Shown in pieces: positions 57,745 through 64,000 of a DNA stretch of 64,000 nt. Within the stretch, counting starts at the first letter, position 1; each line of letters opens with the position of its first letter. The stretch is from Clostridia bacterium. Lineage in GTDB: Bacteria > Bacillota > Clostridia > Lachnospirales > Lachnospiraceae. The stretch lies in the NCBI GenBank assembly GCA_910574835.1, contig CAJTDE010000017.1, positions 24,650 to 88,649 on the forward strand, in the 5' to 3' direction. A model generated the notes under the pieces. That model saw only the letters and a program-made list of their open reading frames with translations, searched no databases and had not been told where the DNA came from. A program made the position numbers and the translations under genes.

Positions 57745-59823
57745 ATGGCTAAGAATCTGGTTATTGTCGAGTCGCCGGCCAAGGTAAAGACAATCAAAAA
57801 ATTTTTGGGAAGTAATTACGAAGTACTGGCATCCCAGGGACATGTGCGGGATCTGCCGAAAAGCCAGCTTGGAATCGATGTGGAGCATGATTATGAGCCG
57901 AAGTACATTACCATTCGGGGAAAGGGCGATATTTTGGCAAAGCTCCGCAAGGAAGCCAAAAAAGCGGATCGCGTGTATCTGGCAACCGACCCGGACCGGG
58001 AGGGAGAAGCCATTTCCTGGCATCTGTCCAAGGCTCTGAATCTGGACGAGAAGAAAATGTACCGTATTACCTTCAACGAGATTACTAAGGCGGCTGTGAA
58101 GGAATCCCTAAAAAATGCGCGGGAGATCGATATGGACCTGGTGGACGCACAGCAGGCCCGGCGTATGCTGGACCGCATGGTGGGCTACCGCATCAGCCCC
58201 ATTCTCTGGGCCAAGGTAAAACGGGGCCTAAGCGCCGGTCGCGTGCAGTCCGTAGCCCTGCGCCTGATTGCGGACCGTGAGGAGGAAATCAATGCCTTTA
58301 TTCCGGAAGAGTACTGGACTCTGGACGCGGAGCTTATGGCAGCAGGAAGCAAAAAGCCTCTTCAGGCCAAGTTTTACGGAACCAAGTCTCAGAAGATGAC
58401 CATTGCCTCCAAGGAGGAAATGGATCAGGTTCTGTCCGGGCTTGAGCATGTGACCTTCCGGGTGGCGGAGGTAAAGACAGGCGAGCGGACCAAGAAGGCG
58501 CCTCTGCCCTTTACGACCAGCACGCTGCAGCAAGAGGCATCCAAGACGCTGAATTTTTCCACTCAGAAGACAATGAGCCTGGCTCAGCAGCTTTATGAGG
58601 GAATTGATATAAAGGGAAACGGAACTGTCGGTGTGATTACTTATCTGCGTACCGACTCCACCCGTATTTCCGAGGAGGCTCAGAAAAATACCAGAGCTTA
58701 CATTGAGGAGCAGTACGGAAAGAATTATGTCTCCGCGGGAAGCTCCACAAAGAAGAGCGGCAAGAAGATTCAGGACGCCCATGAAGCCATCCGGCCCACG
58801 GATATTTCCCGCACGCCGGCGGCCTTAAAAGAATCCCTTACACGGGATCAGTTCCGCCTGTATCAGCTTATCTGGAAGCGGTTTGCGGCAAGCCAGATGG
58901 CCGACGCCGTATATGAAACCTCTTCCGCCAAGATCGACGGGGGAGATTACCGCTTTACCCTGTCCGCTTCCCGCCTGTCCTTTGACGGCTTTATGTCGGT
59001 CTATGTGCAGGAGGAGGAAAAAGAGGAAAACGCACCGCTTCTGAAAGGGCTTTCCAAGGATATGACACTGGACCTTAAGTCTCTTGACAGCCGGCAGCAT
59101 TTCACCCAGCCCCCGGCCCATTATACGGAGGCGGCCCTTGTGAAGACCCTGGAGGAGCTTGGTATCGGACGTCCCAGCACATACGCGCCTACCATTACCA
59201 CCATCATTGCCCGGCGCTATGTTTCCAGAGAGAACAGGAATCTTTATCTGACGGAGCTTGGCGAGGTGGTAAACCACATGATGAAGGCGGCCTTCCCAAG
59301 CATTGTGGAATCGGATTTTACGGCTAATATGGAAGGGCTTCTGGACTGCGTGGAGGAGGGAACCGTCAATTGGAAGACCGTTGTGGAGAACTTTTACCCG
59401 GATCTGGAGGCTGCGGTCCAGGCGGCGGAGAAAGAGCTTGAGGAGGTCAAAATCGAGGATGAGGTGACGGATGTGGTCTGCGATCTCTGCGGCCGCAATA
59501 TGGTGATCAAATACGGTCCCCACGGACGCTTCCTTGCCTGCCCCGGATTTCCCGACTGCCGGAACACTAAGCCTTATCTGGAAAAAATCGGCGTTCTCTG
59601 TCCGAAGTGCGGCGCCGAAGTGGTGCTGCGCAAGACGAAAAAGGGCCGCAAGTACTACGGCTGTGAGAATCATCCGGAATGTGACTTTATGTCCTGGCAG
59701 AAGCCTTCCGGGAAGAAATGCCCCCGCTGCCAAAGCTTCATGGTGGAAAAAGGGAACAATCTGGTCTGTGCCGGAGAGGGATGCGGATACCGGGAGGCCA
59801 GGGAAAAAGAGGAGCATGATTAA
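57745..59823 (+). CDS. topA: DNA topoisomerase I
   Basis: 692 residues. TOPRIM domain with NLVIVESPAKVKTIKKFLG and ATDPDREGEAISWHL, RMLDRMVGYRISPILWAKVK, catalytic Tyr in ITYLRTDSTRISEEA (about residue 299), IGRPSTYAPTITTII, and three C-terminal zinc ribbons (about 572-690; CDLCGRNM, CPKCGAEV, CPRCQSF). Relaxes negative supercoils. Full length, normal neighbours (dprA, codY). Confidence 0.98.
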   Translation: MAKNLVIVESPAKVKTIKKFLGSNYEVLASQGHVRDLPKSQLGIDVEHDYEPKYITIRGKGDILAKLRKEAKKADRVYLATDPDREGEAISWHLSKALNLDEKKMYRITFNEITKAAVKESLKNAREIDMDLVDAQQARRMLDRMVGYRISPILWAKVKRGLSAGRVQSVALRLIADREEEINAFIPEEYWTLDAELMAAGSKKPLQAKFYGTKSQKMTIASKEEMDQVLSGLEHVTFRVAEVKTGERTKKAPLPFTTSTLQQEASKTLNFSTQKTMSLAQQLYEGIDIKGNGTVGVITYLRTDSTRISEEAQKNTRAYIEEQYGKNYVSAGSSTKKSGKKIQDAHEAIRPTDISRTPAALKESLTRDQFRLYQLIWKRFAASQMADAVYETSSAKIDGGDYRFTLSASRLSFDGFMSVYVQEEEKEENAPLLKGLSKDMTLDLKSLDSRQHFTQPPAHYTEAALVKTLEELGIGRPSTYAPTITTIIARRYVSRENRNLYLTELGEVVNHMMKAAFPSIVESDFTANMEGLLDCVEEGTVNWKTVVENFYPDLEAAVQAAEKELEEVKIEDEVTDVVCDLCGRNMVIKYGPHGRFLACPGFPDCRNTKPYLEKIGVLCPKCGAEVVLRKTKKGRKYYGCENHPECDFMSWQKPSGKKCPRCQSFMVEKGNNLVCAGEGCGYREAREKEEHD

Positions 59824-59841
59824 AATATATGGTTGAAAATG

Positions 59842-59882
59842 TTCAGCCGGGCCGCGGCGGATTTTGTCTTGGCCCGGCTGAA
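59842..59882 (+). terminator. Hairpin after topA
   Basis: Perfect 12-bp arms TTCAGCCGGGCC and GGCCCGGCTGAA with a 17-base loop. The T-run is weak (TTTCC). Also works on the minus strand in principle. Confidence 0.7.
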
Positions 59883-60011
59883 TTTCCATAGATTTTGACC
59901 GGATTTTGAAGTATTTTCAAGTATTTGTAAAAAGAGATTGAAAAGTTTGACAGCATATGATAGTATCACAGATAACAAGAACTATAATTTTTTACAAAAG
60001 GAGGGGTGCAA

Positions 60012-60785
60012 GTGAGCGTACAGTTATTAGATAAAACCAGAAAGATCAACAAACTGCTTCATAATAATAATTCCAGTAAGGTTGTATTTAACGACATCTG
60101 CCAGGTTCTCACGAATATTTTAAGTTCGAATATTCTGGTTCTCAGCAGAAAAGGCAAGGTCCTGGGAGTAAGTCAGTGCGAGGGCGTGGAAGAGATTCAG
60201 GAACTGATTTCCGGCCAGGTTGGGGATCACATCGATGAGGCGCTGAATGAGCGTCTGCTTGGAATTTTGTCTACAAAGGAAAATGTAAATCTTCAGACAC
60301 TGGGCTTTGTGTCTGACCATGTACAGGATTATCAGGCCATTATCACCCCCATTGATATTGCCGGAGAGCGGCTTGGTACTCTTTTTTTGTATAAGTACCA
60401 AGAGCAGTATGACATTGATGACATTATTCTGAGTGAGTACGGCACTACGGTGGTCGGGCTGGAGATGATGCGTTCCGTGAATGAGGAGAACGAGGAAGAG
60501 AAGCGGAAGGTTCAGATTGTGAAGTCGGCGATCAGTACGCTGTCTTTTTCGGAGCTGGAGGCGATTACTCATATTTTTGAGGAGCTGAAAGGGAACGAAG
60601 GGATATTGGTGGCCAGCAGGATTGCGGACAGTGTGGGGATTACGCGGTCGGTGATTGTGAATGCGCTGCGCAAGTTTGAGAGCGCCGGGGTGATTGAGTC
60701 CAGGTCTTCGGGGATGAAGGGGACTTATATCAAAGTGGTGAATGACGTGGTGTTTGAGGAGTTGGCGAAGCTTAAGAAGGTGTAG
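60012..60785 (+). CDS. codY: GTP-sensing pleiotropic repressor CodY
   Basis: 257 residues from the GUG behind AGGAGGGG. N-terminal GAF domain (LLDKTRKINKLLHNNNSSKV; ILSSNILVLSRKGKVLGVSQ) that binds branched-chain amino acids, and a C-terminal winged helix (VASRIADSVGITRSVIVNAL, RKFESAGVIESRSSGMKGTY). It represses nutrient-limitation genes. A TTGACA at 59947 and a TATAAT at 59983 lie upstream but are not correctly spaced to each other. The 3' end of the gene shows more repetitive G-ending codons than the beginning. Confidence 0.97.
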   Translation: MSVQLLDKTRKINKLLHNNNSSKVVFNDICQVLTNILSSNILVLSRKGKVLGVSQCEGVEEIQELISGQVGDHIDEALNERLLGILSTKENVNLQTLGFVSDHVQDYQAIITPIDIAGERLGTLFLYKYQEQYDIDDIILSEYGTTVVGLEMMRSVNEENEEEKRKVQIVKSAISTLSFSELEAITHIFEELKGNEGILVASRIADSVGITRSVIVNALRKFESAGVIESRSSGMKGTYIKVVNDVVFEELAKLKKV

Positions 60786-61009
60786 TTGGCTTAGAAGAAC
60801 CGCGGCAATTACAAGACTCATATTTTTGAAAAAATAGTGGAAGCTGAATGGAGAGAATATCTTCTGTTTGGCTTCTGTTTTTTTGCGTTAAATGTCCGGG
60901 ATTGTGCAATATAGTGTAAAATCAGCGGGACGTTAAGTGAAAATTGTTGAACTTGATAATAGCTGCAAAGCTGAGATAATGAAATAAAGGAAGAGTTATA
61001 CGGGCAAAT

Positions 61010-61450
61010 ATGATAAATATGGAAATGGCTGACTGCCGTTTTACCATTGACCGGAAAAACCGTGTCCTTACAATGACGGAATTTCAAGCAGAGGGCGAGG
61101 AGCAGTCTGTCACGTTGGAGGGCGGTCAGATGGCGAAGCTGTTGCGGTATATTGTACATATATTGGAAATTTTTATGTGGGAGCAAGACTATTCCCTGCG
61201 TCCTGATGAGGGGGATTATGACCCGTTTTTTGATGGGGAAGAAGATTTTTTCATGGAAGATTTGAAGAATGGATTGGAAGTACAGCCAATAAAGGAACCG
61301 GAGAGAAATCCGTCATGGCGGGTGCAGGTGGAATACACAAACCATACAGAGCAGGATATTTGCAGCTATGAGGATCATATGCCAGATCGTCCGGAAGAAT
61401 TGTATCTTTCCCTGTTGGAATATTTTGAGCCGGAGGATGAGGTCTTTTAA
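61010..61450 (+). CDS. Unknown acidic protein downstream of codY
   Basis: 146 residues: MINMEMADCRFTIDRKNRVL, LEGGQMAKLLRYIVHILEIF, and an acidic patch (DEGDYDPFFDGEEDFFMEDL). No signal peptide or known domain. A possible promoter is TTGATA, 16 bases, GATAAT (60953-60980). The 224 bases between codY and this gene hold nothing else recognisable. Confidence 0.55.
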   Translation: MINMEMADCRFTIDRKNRVLTMTEFQAEGEEQSVTLEGGQMAKLLRYIVHILEIFMWEQDYSLRPDEGDYDPFFDGEEDFFMEDLKNGLEVQPIKEPERNPSWRVQVEYTNHTEQDICSYEDHMPDRPEELYLSLLEYFEPEDEVF

Positions 61451-61489
61451 TGGGAAAAACGGAGTATGGTAAAAACTTATACTTAAAAG

Positions 61490-61518
61490 TTGACAGTATT
61501 CTTTAAGACTTTTATAAT
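61490..61518 (+). promoter_or_regulatory. Perfect-consensus sigma-A promoter
   Basis: TTGACA, 17 bases, TATAAT with no mismatch. It reads into the tetR remnant and, through it, possibly the two-component genes. Confidence 0.85.
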
Positions 61519-61551
61519 TTAACCTTGAGTTCAATTATGAGGAGGCAGACA

Positions 61552-61813
61552 GTGGCACGGAGAAAAAAAGAGCCGAAAAGTGTACACCGAAAAAAAGGAA
61601 TTTTTAATATCCGGCATAGATAAAGGCGATCTGTGAAACGATCTGAAAATCATGCCTGCTATTTTTGTTTTCTGGGGTATGTTGTCCGGGCTTATTCAGC
61701 TTGCAGAAAACAAAGAAGAATATATTAAAAAAACAATGGGATTATCAAAAGTCCAGTTTTTAGAACATGGTTTTCATATGTTGTATTGTTCTATTGCAGA
61801 TAGTGGAGAGTGA
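61552..61813 (+). pseudogene. TetR-family regulator remnant with internal deletion
   Basis: GUG start behind GAGGAGG. The opening VARRKKEPKSVHRKKGIFNI matches the first residues of a TetR group whose full members continue into a helix-turn-helix, but a stop follows at once. From about 61650 another frame reads the family C-terminus (PAIFVFWGMLSGLIQLAENK ... LSKVQFLEHGFHMLYCSIAD) up to TGA at 61811-61813. The DNA-binding helices and most of the core are gone. Confidence 0.7.
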
Positions 61814-61912
61814 TGAAGTGAGAATATCGAAAAGGAAAACAGTATAGTTGATGAACAGAAAATTGACCACTTTTTGACTTATTTGCAGTATCATATTCTG
61901 AGAGAGGTTATT

Positions 61913-62587
61913 ATGGCATACAAAATACTTATTGTTGATGATGAAAAAATGCTGACAGAGTTATTGTCAAGTCACTTACGGAAGTGTGGATATGAGGCTT
62001 TTGTAGCGGAAAATGCACAGCAGACAATATCCATGCTGAATGTCTATCCGGATTTGATTCTGCTTGACATCAATATGCCGGAAATAGACGGACTGGAGCT
62101 ATGTAAAATGATCCGCCAGAATGTCGTCTGCCCCATTTTGTTTCTGACAGCCCGGATTACGGAACAGGACAAAATAAACGGCCTGCAGGCTGGCGGTGAT
62201 GATTACATAACCAAGCCGTTCAGCCTGAAAGAGTTGACTGCAAGAGTGGCGGCTCACCTGCGGAGGGATGAACGAAGCAAGTGTACGCCTAAAATCGTTT
62301 CTTCCCAGGGCTTGATCGTAAATCTTGCGGAACGTACTTGTTTTTATGGGGAAAAGCCGCTGAGCCTGTCAAACCGTGAGTTTGACATTGTGGAGTTTCT
62401 GATGTGTAACGTGGGTCAGATATTCGACAGGGAGCGGATCTATGAAGTCGTGTGGGGGCTGAATGCCGAAGGAGACAGCGGAGTCATAAAAGAGCATATC
62501 CGAAAGATCAGGAATAAACTGAAGGAAGCTACGGGCAGGGAATACATAGAAACAGTTTGGGGGATGGGTTACAGATGGAAAAAATGA
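61913..62587 (+). CDS. OmpR-family response regulator
   Basis: 224 residues. Receiver domain (about 1-115) with DDEK, the phospho-acceptor Asp in LILLDINMPEIDG (about residue 50), TAR and the Lys in YITKPFS. Winged-helix domain (about 130-224) with LSNREFDIVEFLMCNVGQIF and VIKEHIRKIRNKLK and ending VWGMGYRWKK. Start set by AGAGAGG. Overlaps the kinase gene by 13 bases. Confidence 0.93.
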   Translation: MAYKILIVDDEKMLTELLSSHLRKCGYEAFVAENAQQTISMLNVYPDLILLDINMPEIDGLELCKMIRQNVVCPILFLTARITEQDKINGLQAGGDDYITKPFSLKELTARVAAHLRRDERSKCTPKIVSSQGLIVNLAERTCFYGEKPLSLSNREFDIVEFLMCNVGQIFDRERIYEVVWGLNAEGDSGVIKEHIRKIRNKLKEATGREYIETVWGMGYRWKK

Positions 62588-63855
62588 GGAAACCCGGATC
62601 AATGAAAAGAGCTTTTATCTGTGCGGTAACTGCTACAATGTTTCTTGTTTTTGCGGCATCTGTCCTGACGATTTATGGATGCTACCGTATACAAAAAGTG
62701 ATACTTCCCGATTCTCAGGAAGTCTGGCTGAATATCCGGACGGTCACAGCGGACGGGAGGGTATTAGAGGGAGGGCAGAGGGTTATCCTTGACGAACCTG
62801 CCCAGGTGGGTATGCTCGTTCCCACCGGAGTGGATGTAACTTTGGAGAATACGGAATTCATAATAGAGAAAATCGAGTCCGGCTTTGCGGCGCTTCGCCC
62901 AAAGCAAAAGTTCGTATACAGAATGGCAGGCATTTCTATGGTGTTGTTTCCTTTTGTCTATTCCATTACAGGTATCATGCTGTGCGCATGGTGGTTTTAC
63001 AGGAAAGAACTGTCGCCGCCCATTCAGGTTCTTGCCGATGCAACAAAACATATCCGGGAGCAAGACCTTGATTTTACGGTTGATTATAACAGGAATGATG
63101 AATTAGGAAGGCTCTGCACCGCTTTTGAAGAAATGCGGCAGGCGCTCTATGATAACAACCGTCAGCTATGGAACATGATCGAGCAGCGCAGAATCCTGCA
63201 GGCGTCAGTGGCACATGACCTTAGAAATCCCATTGCGATTGTTGAGGGATATGTGGAATATATGCAGCAATGTCTGGCAGATGGAAATCTGAATGACGAA
63301 GAATTGCGGCATACACTGTCTAACCTTGCGGTAACGGCAAAACGGCTTGAACATTATACAGATTATATCCGTGACCTGAATGCGATTGAAGAAACGGAAA
63401 CAAAGTATTCCGTAGTTCAGTTACCGGACTTTTTAAGAAGAGCTACGGAAAGTTTTTCGTTTTTTGCCAAACAGCGCAGCCTGGAGATTGCATACCATTC
63501 TGCCATATCCGAATGTCAGGTAAAATTAGACGAGCAGATTTTTTACCGTATTGTCGAGAATATCTTTTCCAATGCCGTTCGATATGCCAAAAGCAAGGTG
63601 AATTTCGGGTACTCCCTTACAGATGATATGCTTATGATAACCATATCAGACGATGGCAAAGGCTTTTCAAGGGCAATGCTCCGTAAAAAGAACACTTTTC
63701 TTTATTCTGAGGATAAAACGGGAGAGCATATGGGCCTGGGATTGGCTACAAGCCGTGTCCTTAGCCAGAAACACGGCGGAAGTTTAGAACTTTCAAATAT
63801 TGCTTCTGGTGGAGCTTGTGTAACAATTAAACTTGCAGTCCACAAAATGAATTGA
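62575..63855 (+). CDS. Sensor histidine kinase partner of the OmpR-type regulator
   Basis: 426 residues: membrane segment (about 12-34), extracytoplasmic domain (about 35-115), second segment (about 118-140), HAMP (about 142-195), phospho-acceptor His in ASVAHDLRNPIAIVEGYVEY (about 212), N-box ENIFSNAVRYAKS, G1 ISDDGKGF and G2 GEHMGLGLATS. With the tetR remnant upstream it resembles control genes of antimicrobial-peptide exporters; whatever it controls lies beyond the window. An ATG at 62584 overlapping the regulator stop is an alternative start. Confidence 0.92.
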   Translation: MEKMRKPGSMKRAFICAVTATMFLVFAASVLTIYGCYRIQKVILPDSQEVWLNIRTVTADGRVLEGGQRVILDEPAQVGMLVPTGVDVTLENTEFIIEKIESGFAALRPKQKFVYRMAGISMVLFPFVYSITGIMLCAWWFYRKELSPPIQVLADATKHIREQDLDFTVDYNRNDELGRLCTAFEEMRQALYDNNRQLWNMIEQRRILQASVAHDLRNPIAIVEGYVEYMQQCLADGNLNDEELRHTLSNLAVTAKRLEHYTDYIRDLNAIEETETKYSVVQLPDFLRRATESFSFFAKQRSLEIAYHSAISECQVKLDEQIFYRIVENIFSNAVRYAKSKVNFGYSLTDDMLMITISDDGKGFSRAMLRKKNTFLYSEDKTGEHMGLGLATSRVLSQKHGGSLELSNIASGGACVTIKLAVHKMN

Positions 63856-63940
63856 TATTTTTATTTACTCAAACTTCCCACATTAAAAATGGGATTTGCT
63901 CCTTGAAAAATCAATACTTTAGCTCACAAAATAGCGCTCA

Positions 63941-63996
63941 GGCAGCCGCTGAACCGCACTCCAATGCTTTTTGCATGTACTTTGGCAGCCGCTGAA
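63941..63996. repeat. Direct 13-bp repeat near the window end
   Basis: GGCAGCCGCTGAA occurs at 63941-63953 and 63984-63996, 43 bp start to start. Between them is a small ATGC/GCAT hairpin. A TCCCA/TGGGA hairpin earlier (near 63876-63894) may terminate the kinase transcript. It may continue as an array outside the window. Confidence 0.5.
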
Positions 63997-64000
63997 TAAA

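Overview
The window reads as a chromosome segment of a Lachnospiraceae-type (Clostridia) Firmicute. The evidence is CodY, AUG/GUG/UUG starts behind strong AGGAGG sites, AgrC/LytTR-type signalling, and a comM-dprA-topA-codY gene order. The whole middle is a long-tailed (siphovirus-type, HK97-fold) prophage. No rRNA, tRNA, CRISPR array or insertion sequence was recognised.

Layout. (1) 1-12.3 kb, accessory island: a lipoprotein cut by the window edge, two FtsX-type permeases, their ATPase and a membrane-anchored C39-like protein; then a LytTR regulator and AgrC-like kinase, coupled to a run of small signal-peptide-less proteins (one a double-frameshift pseudogene), a SUKH-like immunity candidate, and small membrane and zinc-ribbon proteins. 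(2) 12.3-23.8 kb, phage early region: a region-4-only sigma-like protein, Cas4/RecB-like nuclease, SSB, family A DNA polymerase, VapE-type primase-helicase, VRR nuclease, a broken SNF2 helicase, and an ArpU-like late regulator. (3) 24-34.3 kb, packaging: HNH, terS and terL, with about 7.6 kb of cargo between terS and terL. The cargo holds two DNA methyltransferases, a COOH-NH2 amidoligase, a frameshifted gamma-glutamylcyclotransferase and small unknowns. (4) 34.4-52.1 kb, late genes: portal, ClpP-like protease, capsid, connectors, tail with a likely programmed frameshift, tape measure, baseplate, a GH18 tail protein, holin and a two-activity endolysin. (5) 52.2-56.1 kb, integration module: an HTH/zinc protein, a SHOCT protein and two overlapping large serine recombinases. 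(6) 56.1-64 kb, chromosome: the 3' third of comM fused to the prophage right end, then dprA, topA, codY, a tetR remnant and a two-component system.

How it fits together. The prophage split comM. Only the 3' part is here and no 5' part is seen, so the left attachment site either lies beyond the window or has been rearranged away. Two almost identical 42-bp elements, of ECF-promoter shape (GAAC-N15-CGTATA), stand before the replication operon and before the recombinase operon; the first directly follows the sigma-like gene. I propose that this protein co-activates both operons. A second dispersed element (TTGCTA-N18-AATATG plus a conserved leader) precedes three cargo genes. Other unexplained structure includes a candidate replication origin at 21.5-21.64 kb, a three-way-junction RNA candidate between the amidoligase and cyclotransferase genes, and a C-terminal module shared by two cargo proteins.

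Limits: family names come from motif recognition by eye, with no searches run. The two phage frameshifts (SNF2 helicase, cyclotransferase) could be sequencing errors.
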